DNA of 64,000 nucleotides from Dasypus novemcinctus (lineage: Eukaryota > Chordata > Mammalia > Cingulata > Dasypodidae), in contig NC_080680.1 in NCBI RefSeq assembly GCF_030445035.2, forward strand, positions 115,718,228-115,782,227, written 5' to 3'. The translations under genes were made by a program, and so were the position numbers. Below, piece after piece: positions 31,196-42,824 of this stretch. The first letter of the stretch is position 1, and every line of letters begins with the position of its first letter. A model generated the notes under the pieces. That model saw only the letters and a list, made by a program, of their open reading frames with translations. It made no database searches and had not been told where the DNA came from.

Positions 31196-32504
31196 ATTAA
31201 AATAATGTACTAATTGGACAGAGAAACATATTCAGATTGATTATGGAAGACAAAATACAATTCTGAAATCTTATTCAATTCTCATAATCTAATAAACTGA
31301 AGACATGTGTGAATACAAATATATATATATTTCTCACCCCCTCCTCCCACTTCCCTGCCTTCAAGTAAGAACCTCTCCTAGGTTGCCACCAGACAAGCAT
31401 TAGCACCAACTATGGCAATCAAATTACACATCGATTAGTCTCAGAGAAGAGCTGAGCAGTTGGCTCTGAAACCGTATCATTTCCTCCATCTGAGAACTAC
31501 CCATCTCCCATCCTTCCTCCGGAGACCTTGGGATCCAAGTCATAAATAACGATAGGATTCTGCCGAAGATATTTCTCAGAGGAGGGATATGTAACTTCCC
31601 TTTTCTGTGATATGCTGACTCACCAAGCAGCTACCCTTGGGAATTTCAATTAGCAACATCTCTTGCTCTTTCTGTTCAGTTTCAGAACAAACTAAAATCC
31701 TCAGGATTCCTGTATCCATTTCTGGGTGTCTACCGGAAGAACTCAAACACCCCTGGAGTGACTCAGTGACCAACTACTTGGGTTTGGCCAGATTGAAACA
31801 CAGACATTGTGCTTCTCCTCAGAGAAGGTGCCTTTTGGGTGTGAGGTAAAGTCAAGGTGACTAGATGGTGTATGGAGGGAGTGCTTTTTCCAGTTTGACC
31901 AAAACCGTCAACCTGCAAAACGTCTACCATTTTCAAAATACACATACATGCCCAAATAATCATGGAACTATTCGTGGAAAACAGCTTTTAGTAAAGAGTG
32001 CCAGCCCAAATTTTATGTATAGACCAAAGGAGGGGATGTTTTGGGAAGAGACTTGACAGAAAATAGGTATAAATTATCCCAAGAAAGTAAAGAAAATCCC
32101 TCAAAAGCTATGAAGAGGTTAAGGATCCTGCTTTTGAGTAGGAATTGATAGCTCCTACTAGAGTAAAAGGAATTATTTTACAAATTTTTCCTCAGACTCA
32201 CACTGGTGCACTGTGAGACCATGACCTAATAAAGAGGATTCTCCTCATCCTGGACAACCAACATCTGTAGCTGAGGACACTGAGACAAACCTTTAGTCAA
32301 GTGGTAGACTGGGTATATTGTTTCTTCTCTCATGAACATGAAATGGTACAGGAAGCAAAAGCCCACTTTCAGCTATGGACCCTAAAGCAGTAGTTTCTGT
32401 TTTCTTCCGATTCCATCCCCAAATTTCAGGATAACCTCCATCTTTTCAGTGAAGCTCAATCTTCCTCTGAACCTGATATTGAAAAGCTGGAACGATATTG
32501 TATT
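31196..32504. other. Single-copy-looking DNA
   Basis: No firm repeat. A short (TA)n at 31319-31330 is the only low-complexity part. Frames at 31576-31963 have no domain. Confidence 0.4.
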
Positions 32505-32650
32505 CTTTCATCTCATTCTTTTAGTGAATACTTACTGAACACCTATTATATGCCAGGCACCATGGCTGGGTGCTAGGGAAACATTAGTCAACTAGCTACC
32601 ATCCTTGTCTTTAAGAGGTTTAGGATCTTCTGGGGAAGTGGACAAGTGTT
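32505..32650 (-). mobile_element. L2 LINE fragment, reverse
   Basis: 'gaacacctattatatgccag' then 'gcaccatggctgggtgctag' and 'ccttgtctttaagaggttta' match the reverse L2 end. Confidence 0.7.
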
Positions 32651-33169
32651 CTTGGTATGTATTGATGCTGAAATAGAGAACTGAAAAAAAAAGCATTCAT
32701 TTTATTCATAAATAGGCAATTTGGGCAGTTCTTAGCATATCAGCTCACCTCTGTTCCATGGGGTCTCCTGAAGGCTCCACTCTGGAGGTTTACTCTCTGG
32801 GCCCACTGAGCCATAGGAATGATGCCTTTGCTGTCACAAAGAGGACAGAGATTTTCTGCAAGTCTACAAGTTGGTGAGAACTAGCCCCCTATCCTTAGCA
32901 ACTGGCAGCCCTCCTCCCTATGCAAGTCTCCCACTATGTCTATAGCCAGATTCATATTTCCCAAGTGGGAGATTAAAGAATTCCTTTCTAGAGAAACTGG
33001 TCTACCTCAAAGAAAATACTAGGGACGCCATTGGTTGGGCTCCCCCAAATACGTTTTCTAGGACCAAGACAAATAATCCTATAATGAAGCCCACCAGTGC
33101 ATATACTAGACCTTGAAAGACAGACAAACAGAAGAGAGATAAAAAGAGAGAGGGGTAAAAGGGAAGAGA
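32651..33169. other. Unassigned DNA
   Basis: Nothing recognised; ends in a GA-rich stretch leading into the L1 fragment. Confidence 0.4.
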
Positions 33170-34110
33170 GCAACAGGTAGGAGAGACATTTCAACATAAA
33201 CCCTTTAGTTAACAGCCTCAGAGTAATAAGGGTAGTTTGGCAACCATGAAACAAAAATAAGGTTCCTTAAAAAAGAAACAGTTAGGAAATTTAAAAAATC
33301 TTTTGGAAATTAGAATATGAAGGCAGAAATAAAAGTAAATAGAAAGTCTGATGAATAAAATTTTGGAAATATCCATGGAAGTAAAATGAAAACACCAATG
33401 AGACAAAAACAGAAGAAATTAAAAGGAAGAAAATTGGAAGATCAATGTAGGTAGTTCCTTTCCCAGTGAAAGAGGCTTCCAGAAGAAAAAAGAAAAGAAA
33501 ATGATGGGGGGAGGGCAATTATTATTAAATTATATAAGAAAGTGTCCCAGAATGGAAGGCTTTGTTTTCATAATGAAAGGGCCCACTGAGTGATGGACCC
33601 AACACAATGAATTGGGTCCAACACAATGAATGAAAAATGACCCACACCAAGGCACATTGTTGTGAAATTTCAGTTCATTGGATCAAAGAGAAGATCCTGA
33701 AATCATCCAGTGAGAGGGGAAGAGGAGAGAGAGTAGGAAACAGATTCCATATAAAGCATTAGGAAATAGAATACTGTCTAATTTCTCTACAACAATCTTA
33801 GATGTTAGAAGACCATGTTTTAAAAATTCTGAGGGAAAATGTTTTTCAATCTGAAATTCTATACTCAAACTACCAATAAAATATGAATAAATACATGTAA
33901 GATTTTGAAAAAATTACTTCCAATGTAATCTTTCTCAAGATGCTACTAGAGGATTTGCTCCACCAAAAAGAGGGAGTAAACCAAGAAAAAGCAAGACATG
34001 TTCCAGGAAACATAGAGTGGCCCAGTACAGAAGACATGCAAGTCTCTGTCCTTAGAGGCTTCCAAAAACAACTCACATATAATACACATGGGAGGACATC
34101 TCTGCTATCA
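33170..34110 (+). mobile_element. Old L1 (L1ME/HAL1-type) fragment
   Basis: Sense blocks: 'gaaagggcccactgagtgat', 'gacccacaccaaggcacatt', 'gttgtgaaatttcagttcat', 'agatgttagaagaccatgtt', 'aaattctgagggaaaatgtt', 'tgaaattctatactcaaact', 'ctactagaggatttgctcca' and 'gagggagtaaaccaagaaaa'. This order is typical of the ORF1-side region of old L1/HAL1 elements; the frame is destroyed. Confidence 0.75.
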
Positions 34111-36370
34111 CCAATTCTTTCCCAACCCCATCTCTTGTCCACAGCATTACAAATTTGAGACCCTAACCTCACACAACTCTTTCACTTAAATTTGAAAGCC
34201 TTTCTCTCAAGAATCCACTATTACAATGACTCTGAAATCTGCTCCAGTGATTTTCTTCATTCATTTATTCATTCACTCACTCACTGCCAACTACAGTGTC
34301 ACTGGATCTGAAGAGAAACTATGGGGGAAATGGGTATGACCGAATTACTCTTAACAACTATTCAAATCACATTTAAAGCTGGGCACTTAGAAACTCAAAA
34401 GTATAAAATTATCTTCTTTTGTTTCTCTTTCAGTTTGGTTAAGCCTTTCTGGAAATAGTGGAGTCAATGATATGACATGTATAGAGAGAGTGTAGGCAAA
34501 GGAATCTCTCTCTCTCTTTCTCTGTATTTTTTATAAGATAGGTATGTGCATTGTGGGGCCCGCTACATGTGTTGAAACTCTGGAAAATAGGACAGAGAGC
34601 AAAACACGGTCTCTTTCTTTCAGAGAAATTGTCAGGAGCCAAGTGCTGCTATAAACACTTCATGTTTCTGAAATCTTAGCTTTATCATTTATATTTTACA
34701 TCTCCAAGGGCAGAATTGTTTTTTTTTCCCCCTTCAACCTGCTTTGAGTTTCGAGAGATTGAGTTGTGGGAGGCCCAGGTACTTAGCTACACTGTGAGCT
34801 TCATACTTTCAATGTGTATTCAGGAAACGTTTGGAATTTGTAGGGCATGTAGCAGATGCGGCTGGTAGCCTGCTCCTATGCCTTCTGCCTACCCTGCAGA
34901 AAGCTGCTGCTGTGGACAGCTTCCAGCGGTCCCCACTCCAAGACCTACGGCTCTTGTTCTCTGCCTATGGGCTTTCTTGGCACCATAAGGGACTTGCAGG
35001 GCCTCCAACACACTCAGTGCAGAAGTGCAGGGGCATGAGGACCCCTGGAGAAGGGGGAAATTCTCAACCAAAGGCAGATGGAAGTCAGTGGACACATGCT
35101 CCTGTGTCCCTTCCTCTGAGGGGACGGTGCTGAGCAGGGTCAACTCTGCCTTTGCGGGACCTGAAACTGGCTCACCCCAAGAGTCGTCCATCCTAGCTTC
35201 TGTGCCCTAGGAGCCTCAGTCACTTCATCCTAGTCCTGGTCCTGATTCTGAAGCAAGTTCTGAGTAGTTTTAGAAAGGGTCTCTGGCAGGACTGAACCTC
35301 TGTGGCCCATTGTGGACCCTGCCTAGCAACACACACTTCCCTGGGGCTTCTTTTTTCTGGTCTCACGTTCCCATCTTCCTCACCGGTATTTCCTGGGGTC
35401 ACCTTTCAAATAGAGTACGTCCACCCAGTTCCTTCTCATCTGCGTCTGAGGAAAGCCAAACCAAGGCAAGCGTTGTTTATCTTTTTCATCACGTGATTTA
35501 TTTAAGCATCTGTGATTAGGTTATGTGATGATTCCTTTGGCTGTAAAGGCTTCTCTTCTTTGAGACAGAACTGGGACTCAGAGCCTTCTGGAGTGCAGGG
35601 TTAGGCAATTCCCTTCTCTCACAAGCCTCTTTGTATTCGCCCAAACACATACATGTGGACACAGATGGAAGGCGGAGGTGTTGGTACAGGTGTTCCTGTG
35701 GTATTTTGGTGGAGAGGCATTTGGGGAGAAGTGAGGCGGCGATGAGGACCCCAGAAGGCTAGGAAGGTGAGAACTGTCTGGATAACTGCTTCAGACTTTC
35801 CCCTCATCTCAGCCTCACAGCCTCCCCTGGCTGTGAGTTCCTGTGGGAGAGGTGCCAGGGTAAGAAACAGAAGCTAGGTGTTCACCAAGGATTGGGGAGG
35901 CTCGAGGCACGCACAGTCCTCTTTCAGGGCCAAAGTGGCCCAAGATGGCACCGAGGAATGGCACCTGCTCTATGCCCTCCTTTCCCACCCCAGCTCCAGC
36001 TCTGGCCCCCAGACCACAGTGCTCATTCTGGCTCAGGGACCAGTCAGCAGAAAAGTCCAGAATCCCGGGGGCCCTGCACATTCCACAGGGCCTGGCAGTC
36101 GGGGCAGTGGAGAGTCTGCCCTCTCGTAAGGGGCCTGTGGGCTGCAGACCATCCCTGAGTGGGGGAGAGCAGAAGAACATGGGTAGGGAAGTCTTCAGGA
36201 GGGGTGTATACTCTTGAATGAGCAGGTGGAAGTGCAGAGCCCACTAGATTTAGGAGATTTTGACAATATGACCTAATTTGTACTCATGGGCCAGTAAATC
36301 CTGGGCTATTTAGTTACGTGGTGTTTGCCTTATGCTTGCTGGCACCCATGTGATTTCATCATCCTGTTAT
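34111..36370. other. Long non-repeat stretch, moderately GC-rich after 34.8 kb
   Basis: 34255-34290 is a reverse L2-like start (catttattcattcactcact). 34830-36200 has overlapping frames of 60-120 codons on both strands (for example 34831-35133 plus, 35815-36180 minus) without domains or framing splice sites. No CpG island forms. Confidence 0.4.
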
Positions 36371-36374
36371 GTGA

Positions 36375-36475
36375 AAAACCTGTCAAATATTCCAGGCCCT
36401 AGCTCTGTCACTAACAATAACCTTGGGCAAGTTTCTTGATGTTTCTGCCTCAGTTTCCTTCATGTCATAATGACC
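36375..36475 (+). mobile_element. MIR SINE fragment
   Basis: 'aaccttgggcaagtttcttg' followed by 'atgtttctgcctcagtttcc' is the central MIR core, well conserved. Confidence 0.8.
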
Positions 36476-37289
36476 TCACATGGGCAAGGTGAAAGCTGAT
36501 GGTCAGAGTTCTTTCACCAGAAAGCACTGCTGGACACCTCGAGCCCAAAGAAGGTCCCATCACTTGTCTTCTGTCCTTAGAGTTCAGAAGTGACACACAG
36601 GCCCAGGATCACCTCTCCCTGTGGTGTGTTGCATGAAATGCCGGTTATGGTAAGACACTGTGGAAATGACGGAGGGGTGTTAGCCACAGCTTCTGCATGA
36701 ACGTCCTACATTGGGACTTTATCTTAAATGTGCAAGAGACAACTCTTAAATTGATGTTTTACTGTCCACTGTATCTTTGTTTGAGTTCATTCTAGATTGT
36801 AAATTTGAGCAGGAACAGTTTGCCAAACTGGCAACTGACTGCACCCATTCGTGGTTAGTTTGGAAGGAACCCAAAAATGCCTCTTGCAGCTGTTTGCTTA
36901 TTCCCTGCTGGTCCTCTGGTTTCTCACCCGTGCTTTATAACTGACACCTTTTTATTATTTTTATTACCCTCAGAGTTGGCAGATTGCTGTTTCAGAAAGT
37001 TGAATGGAACGCCTCCAGCAGGGGTGCGATGCCACGACGTCCCTGCTGTCTAGAGTGGAAAGTCCACCTCTACGCTGCTGAAATCTGGGAGCCCTGGACT
37101 GAGACTTGTCTGGGTTGAGCAGGCCTCGCCCGAGCCAGGCTGGCTTTGGGTGGCTCAGCTGGACTGGCTGTGAAAGGTACAATCATTTCTGATCAGCAGC
37201 CAAGGATCACACACGACAAGAGCACCAGGGGATTCAGATGTAATTTGTCAGGAAGGACTTTGTCCTTGGGGGGCAGGAAGATCTGTAAA
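36476..37289. other. Unassigned DNA
   Basis: No recognised repeat or gene. It ends at the target site of the dimeric SINE. Confidence 0.4.
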
Positions 37290-37311
37290 AAGAAAACAAA
37301 ATCACATGTGG

Positions 37312-37550
37312 GGAAGCAGATTTGGCTCAAGTGGTTGAGTGCCTGCTTTCCACATGGGAGGTCCTGGGTTCAGTTCCCGGTGCCTCCTAAAAAACGAACA
37401 AACAGCACCAACAACAAATAAACGACATGCAGAACAAACTCAGGGGAGCTATGTGGCTTAGTGGTTGAGCAACGGTTTCCCACATACGAGGTCCAGGGTT
37501 CAATACCCAGCCCCCTACACTGTTAAAAAAAAAAAAAAAAGAGAGAGAGA
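37312..37550 (+). mobile_element. Dimeric tRNA-type SINE (two heads in tandem)
   Basis: Head 1 (37312 to about 37388: gcagatttggctcaagtggt ... gggttcagttcccggtgcc) is joined through an A-rich linker (about 37388-37440) to head 2 (37441-37523: gctatgtggcttagtggttg ... agggttcaatacccagcccc) and a poly-A tail. The pair is flanked by one 22-bp duplication with a single mismatch (37290-37311 and 37551-37572), while no duplication separates the heads. The dimer therefore moved as one unit. Confidence 0.88.
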
Positions 37551-37765
37551 AAGAAAACAAAATCCCATGTGGCCTAATATGGGGGGTGGGGTGGGGAGGA
37601 GGAGTGGGAAAGCACATGCTGAAAAAGAAACTTTGAAAAGTGTATTACTAATTTCTGGATATACCAATACACTTGAATAACAATGCTAGCAAGAATTTAC
37701 TGAATGGTGACTGTTAGCCAGGTCCTAAGCACTTTACATTAATCCTTACACAAACCCCTGGGAAG

Positions 37766-38640
37766 CGTCTTAGTTTGCTAGGGCTGCTGTAACGAATGAC
37801 CATGAACTGGACTCCTTAAAACAACAGCGATTTACCATCTCCCAGTTCTGCAGGCCAGAAGCCTGGAATGGAGGCGGTGGAGGGGTTGGCTCCTTCTCTG
37901 AGGAGAATCTGCTCCACGCTTCTCTCCTGGCTCCTGGGTGCTCCTTGGCTGGTAGATGCCTCCCTCCAGTCTCTGCCCCTGTTGTCACATGGTCTCTCCC
38001 TATGGGCCTCTGTGTGTCTGTGCCCCAGTTTCCCTCTTCTTATAGGCCACCAGTCATGTGGATTTAGGGCCCACTCTAGATCAGTATGACCCCATCATAA
38101 CTTGACTACATTTGCAAAAACCCTATTTCCGGGAAGTGGACTTGGCTCAATGGATAGAGCGTCCGCCTATCACATGGGAGGTCCACGGTTCAAACCCAGG
38201 GCCTCCTGACCCGTCTGACCCGTGTGGTGAGCTGGCCCACATGCAGTGCTGATGCACGCAAGGAGTGCCGGGCCACACAGGGGTGTCCCCCGTGCAGGGG
38301 AGCCCCATGCACAAGGACTGTGCTCTGTAAGGAGAGCTGCCCTGCGTGAAAAAAAGTGCAGCCTGCCCAGGAATGGCGCCGCACACATGGAGACCTGACA
38401 CAGCAAGATGACGCGACAAAAAGAGACACAGATTCCCGGCACCGCCAAGAAAGCAAGTGGACACAGAAGAACACACAGCGAATGGACACAGAGAGCAGAC
38501 AATGGGGGGAAGGGGAGAGAAATAAAAATAAATCTTTGAAAAAACAGACTAACAACAAAAAAAACCCCTATTTCCTCCAAATAATGTCACTTTCACAGGT
38601 TCCAGGTGTGGATGAATTGGGGAGCACTATTCATTCCAGA
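37766..38640 (-). mobile_element. MLT1 LTR, reverse, split by a DAS-SINE
   Basis: Reverse MLT1: 'tcttagtttgctagggctgc' and 'tgtaacgaatgac', 'ttaaaacaacagcgatttac', 'ctcccagttctgcaggccag', 'ctccttggctggtagatgcc', 'gtggatttagggcccactct', 'aaccctatttcc'. After the SINE it resumes with 'tccaaataatgtcactttca' and 'caggttccaggtgtggatga', and closes near 'ttcattccagaata'. A solo LTR without coding sequence. Confidence 0.85.
38131..38565 (+). mobile_element. DAS-type SINE, full length
   Basis: Head with A box (ttggctcaatgg) and B box (ggttcaaaccc), the 'gacccgt' triplication (38209-38225, a local duplication), the central 'caggggtgtcccccgtgcag' body and an A-rich tail. Flanked by ccctatttcc at 38121-38130 and 38566-38575. 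Frames on both strands (up to 142 codons) are translations of the SINE. Confidence 0.95.
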
Positions 38641-38739
38641 ATAGGCAGGGACAACCATTATCCTTACTTTACAAATGAGAGAACGGAGGCAGAGAGACGA
38701 CCGCAGCTTGAGCAGTCACTCAGCTGCTCGAGGGTCAAG

Positions 38740-39360
38740 ACTGGATTGGAGACGAGGCCACGTGGCTTCACAGCCTCCACCTGAGCGGCCCTGCAGCACG
38801 CAGGCCTCCTCTCACCGGCAAATGCAGAGCGGAGCCGGGGCCCCGCCGGAAGCGGGCGGGGTGGGGGCAGCACCCCCGACCCGGTGGCCTGGCTTCCCGA
38901 GCTCACCCGGGCCCCGCTTCCTCCTGGTCTGCGGCCGCTTCCCAGGGCGCGCCTCTCCTGCTCCCGCCTCGGGAAGCGACGGTGCCGGGCGCACCCCGTT
39001 TCTGCGCACCTTTCTGCTTTCGCCCGTGTGGTAGGCTGAGAAAAAAAAGAGATTCTCATCCCAATCCCTGGAACCCGCGAACGTTACTTTATATGGCCGG
39101 AGAGGCCTTGGCAGACGGGATGAGATTACGCATTTTGAGACGAGGAGCTCATCCTGGATTATCCGCGTGGGCTCGTCCATGCCACCCAGGCTTCCTGAAG
39201 AGAGGGAGGCCGAGAGAGGCCTGGCCGGAAGAGGAAGAGGCGGGCCAGGCCGGGCAGCGCGGAGGCGGGCCAGGCGGGATGCAGCCTCGAGCTGAGGCGC
39301 TCCGGCAGCCACCCGCGGCGGGAAGAGGCCAGGGGCCGATTCTCCCTCGGGCACCTTGAT
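38740..39360. promoter_or_regulatory. CpG island 3, partly made of an MLT1 LTR
   Basis: CpG-dense DNA with a CACGTG E-box (38759-38764), a GC box (gcgggcggggtggggg, around 38851) and ggcgcgcc-like sites. The right half lies within the plus-oriented MLT1 LTR starting at 39027, whose CpG content is well above that of ordinary decayed LTRs. A donor-like AAAAG|GTAAAT at 39410/39411 lies in the LTR. Promoter function is inferred; no coding exon is seen. Confidence 0.55.
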
Positions 39361-39472
39361 TTCGTCCCAGCCTTACTCATTCCGACTTCTGGCCACCAGG
39401 CCTGTGAAAAGGTAAATTTCTGGTTGTTTGAAACCTCTGAGTTTGCGGCGGTTTGTTCCAGCGGGCACAGGA
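39027..39472 (+). mobile_element. MLT1 LTR, sense, CpG-rich
   Basis: 'tgtggtaggctgagaaaaaa', 'ctcatcccaatccctggaac', 'gagattacgcattttgagac' and 'gaggagctcatcctggatta' then 'tccgcgtgggctcgtcc', 'accttgatttcgtcccagcc', 'ccgacttctggccaccaggc' and 'ctctgagtttgcggcggttt' then 'gttccagcggg' match MLT1 block by block. It retains or has acquired CpGs at many positions. Confidence 0.85.
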
Positions 39473-41180
39473 CACGAAGGCAGCGCCCTTCCTGGAAAGC
39501 TCTTCTTCCACGCAAGTTTGCGGGAACCCTCATCTCGGTGGACTCGGTTCCCAGGTCAGCTCTTCTCTGAAACTCTCGCAGACATTTCAGGCGGGCCTCG
39601 CTGGGGCTGGCTCGGGCGGCTTGTGTCTTTACCGTCACGTCCCAGGTAATACTGCCGTGGCTGGCTTTCCCTCTCTCCCTGCCAAGCTGGGAGCCACCTC
39701 CGAGCCTGGGAAGGATCTAGCAGCCAACGGCACACAGCTGGTGCTCCCTAAATGTTTACTGGAATGACAGCAATTGCTACCGTCATCAGATAACACTGTC
39801 TTCCAGCCACGTGAACTTTTTTTGGCCCTGATGATCCTGATACTTTTCTGAATCCTCTCTCCTGCTTTGGCTGGTTTGCATAAATCGTTGACACTTTGTA
39901 GATATATAACTATTTGAGGAGGAGGAGGATGCAAAAATATGAATTAAGTCAATACTCTCATGGTGATGAGGTTGGTGATACAACACAAACCCAGGTAACA
40001 CCCTTATTTGCAGGGCGATCCTGGAACCCTCCCTTTCCCTGGGCAAGGTGGGCGGGTGCGCAGGTAGAACCTGTGGGAGGAGGTGCGGTGGTTAGACTGT
40101 GGCTACAACAGCAGGCAGTTAGTGTGACATAACTGAGGAGCATCTGACATTCTTAAAGAGAGTCTTTAAAATGGGATGAGTTTGAGAATAATTTACTTAG
40201 AAAATGCAGGCAAACCATTAGATGATTTCATCAAAGTTAAAATTACAGCTAACTACAAATTCTGCCTTGGCTACAAGGATAGCTCGGACTCTTCCTCCAC
40301 AGGCTGTTGCTGACCCAGTCACGGATACTCAGGTCAGCATGGCCCAGACCCCTGAACTGCTTTGTATTTTCTCCTCCTTTGCCATGAGCGCACCTCTTGC
40401 GCTGCAGTGATTTTCTAGCCAACCTGTAATTCCACTGGCTTTGCGGCCGGTCCCTACAGGTTCCTTACTCACTGGCACTTTTCCTTTACCCTGGTCTTTC
40501 TCCGTGTCAGGCTTACTCTCCTGCATCTTTATTTTCTCTTCTTTTCTGCAGGTTGCTTCCCTGGTTCTCCCCAACAGCATGGCTATGGGGCCCTCCTCCC
40601 CCACCTTTACCCTGCAGATCACATTTGGGGCAGCCTCTGTTTACCTTAGCTTAATGCTGTCTACTCAGTAAAAGCGTCCTTGGAGGTGTGTGGAGTCTAA
40701 AGCAGGACAATTAAACCATTCTATCAATTCATTCCTGCTTTTTAGGAAAGGCCATTCTCTTGCTCTTTGGGGAAAAGAGATGGAAATCTTAGCAAAGTCT
40801 CATTAGGGAGAATTCCCCCTCCCCGCCAAACACACAAAGAACAATCCCACTACCCATGCTCTAGCTTGGCTTCTTCCCTTTAAAGCTCCACAGAAGATCT
40901 GACATAACGTTTTGATGTGGTTGTGTAAAACCGGACCCCTGTTGGGAGGCTGAAACACTTTAGAAAAAAGTTTCAGTTATCTCACAGTGAGCCCAGTAGA
41001 CCACCATGTCTGAGCCTCTCTCCATCAGCCTGGGGTGAAGGCAACCAGTAACAAATAAAGTCGAACACTGACTAATTTAAGGAAGCGCTTGAAGAAATGT
41101 GGTTGAATATTTCCATAATCTTGAAATGGAGAAGGAATCTCTAGACATCAAAGTCAGAAATGTTAAAGGAATAAAGTTAT
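39473..41180. other. Non-repeat DNA between CpG island 3 and L1
   Basis: GC-rich at the left, AT-rich by 40.8 kb. A pyrimidine tract with AG at 40549-40550 (tttctcttcttttctgcag) is a strong acceptor-like site without an identified partner. No repeat is called. Confidence 0.4.
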
Positions 41181-41184
41181 ATAT

Positions 41185-42140
41185 TTAATGCAGGGAAAAA
41201 AATGATGATAATCTGGGAAAAATATTTGCAACATATGTATCAGTCAGGGAGTTAAAAGACTTTGTTTAAGAAGGCCTTAAATAAATAAGAAAAGGTCAAT
41301 AAACATAAAAAAGGCGTTCAATCTTACTAGTAATCAACGAAAGTGTAAATAAAAAACAATAAATTAGATTGGACATGATTTGAAAGATAGATAATAATGT
41401 TGATAAAGGAATGAAAAACTAGGCTGACTCGTACAAATATAAGCCTATTAGAATGGCTTAAAGTAAAAGAGATTGACAATACCAAGTACTGAAAAGGCAA
41501 TGGGGCAGGTGAGATGCTCATGTATTCCTGGTGGGAATGCAAAATGGTACAGTCACCCTGGCAAAAAGTTTGGCAATTTTTAATTAATAAAGTTAAATAT
41601 ACACTTACCATATGACCCAGCAATCCCACTCCTGGTTATTTATGATGGAAAATGAAAATTTTATATTCTCACAGAAATCTACATATGAATGTTTATAGCA
41701 GCTTTATTCATAACTGCCAAAAACAAATCAATGGGTAAATGGATCAACAAACTATGGTATATCCATACAATGAAATACTACTTATCAGAACGGAAATTGA
41801 ACTACTGTTATGTGCACCATCTTGGAAGAATTTCAGAAGCATTGTGCTGAGTGAAAGAAGCCAGTCACAAATGGTTTCATACATGATTCCATTTGTAGGA
41901 AGAAGATAAAATTATAGCGAGAGAGAATAGATCAGATGAGTGGTAGCCAGAGGTTTGGGCGGGGGCTGGGGGTGGGGAGGACAGTGTGATAGTGTGACTA
42001 TGGATGGACAGCACAAGGCATTTTGGGGAGATGAGGCTGTTCTATATCCTGATTATGGTGGTGGTAGCACAAACCTACACATGTGGCAATACTCAGAGAA
42101 CTGTATATGGTAAGAAAAAAAGTAAAATTCACTCTTTGAT
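41185..42140 (+). mobile_element. L1M LINE, ORF2 end and 3' UTR
   Basis: Sense blocks: 'gggaaaaatatttgcaacat', 'ttcctggtgggaatgcaaaa', 'tatgacccagcaatcccact', 'tatagcagctttattcataa', 'tatatccatacaatgaaata', 'gtgaaagaagccagtcacaa', 'ggtagccagaggtttgggcg' and 'gtaaaattcactctttgata'. The frame is broken throughout. Confidence 0.88.
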
Positions 42141-42765
42141 AATTTAAAAAAACCCAACTAGGTATTCTCATACTGTTCAGAAGAGTGTCTGTTGGCTCCA
42201 ACTTCATGGAGGACAATTTAGCTATGTGTATCAAAGTGTAAAGTATGTCTAAGACTCAGCAATCCCACTTTTAAATTATAATTATTCTAAGGAATCTTTG
42301 GGCATGTGTGCAAAGCTAGTACCAGGATGCCCATGATTATGTTTTCTATGATTACAAAAAATGGATACAAACTAAATGCCTATCTGTAAGGATTTGCATT
42401 CAAGTTATGATGCATACATACAGTGGAATATTATATATCCATTTAAAACAACGATCTCAATCTATATTTGTTTACACAGAAAAATGTCCCTGGTACATTG
42501 ATGAGTGAAAATAATAGTTTGAGAGTAATATATATGGTAGCAGCTTGTTTTTAAAGATGAAGAGTACACATCCAAATGTAAAATTACTTACGAAAAACTG
42601 GAAGGATGTTCAGCAGATACATTAACAGAAATCATTCTCTGGGTGATAGGCTTATGGTGATCCTCACTTTCTTCTTTGAACCTTTTTCATAGTCTGAAGT
42701 ATATTTTGTCTGTGAGTAAATATCCTTAACTATGAGCATATATTACTTTTTAAGATATTATTTTT
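42141..42765 (+). mobile_element. Second old L1 3' fragment in tandem
   Basis: A distinct L1 repeats the same landmarks: 'gactcagcaatcccactttt' (42254), 'cagtggaatattatatatcc', 'acattaacagaaatcattct' then 'ctgggtgat', and 'gagcatatattactttttaa'. The duplicated landmark order after 41.6-41.8 kb shows two independent elements in the same orientation. Confidence 0.75.
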
Positions 42766-42781
42766 AAAATTTATTTTCATT

Positions 42782-42818
42782 AAAGAACACACCTTTAGAG
42801 TTTAAAGGTGTGCTTTTT
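42782..42818. repeat. Imperfect inverted repeat, 16-bp arms
   Basis: Left arm 42782-42797 pairs with right arm 42803-42818 across a 5-base loop, with one mismatch and one G-T wobble. Confidence 0.7.
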
Positions 42819-42824
42819 AGACCA

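Larger units (their letters stand above)
37683..38770 (-). mobile_element. MIR SINE, reverse, split by an MLT1 LTR
   Basis: Left part 37683-37764: 'agcaagaatttactgaatgg', 'ccaggtcctaagcactttac' and 'attaatccttacacaaaccc'. Right part from 38650: 'accattatccttactttaca' followed by 'aatgagagaacggaggcag', then 'gcagtcactcagctgctcga' and 'gtcaagactggattgg'. Together they rebuild one reverse MIR, interrupted by the LTR at 37766-38640. Confidence 0.8.

Noticed and set aside
38147-38784. Several frames over 100 codons on both strands
   Set aside because: All are translations of the DAS-SINE. Similar Cys/His-rich readings recur at 44.4, 57.8 and 59.3 kb wherever the same SINE lies.
40441-40671. 76-codon frame next to a strong acceptor-like site (40550)
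   Set aside because: The frame starts upstream of the acceptor, has no domain, and no donor follows at a plausible distance.
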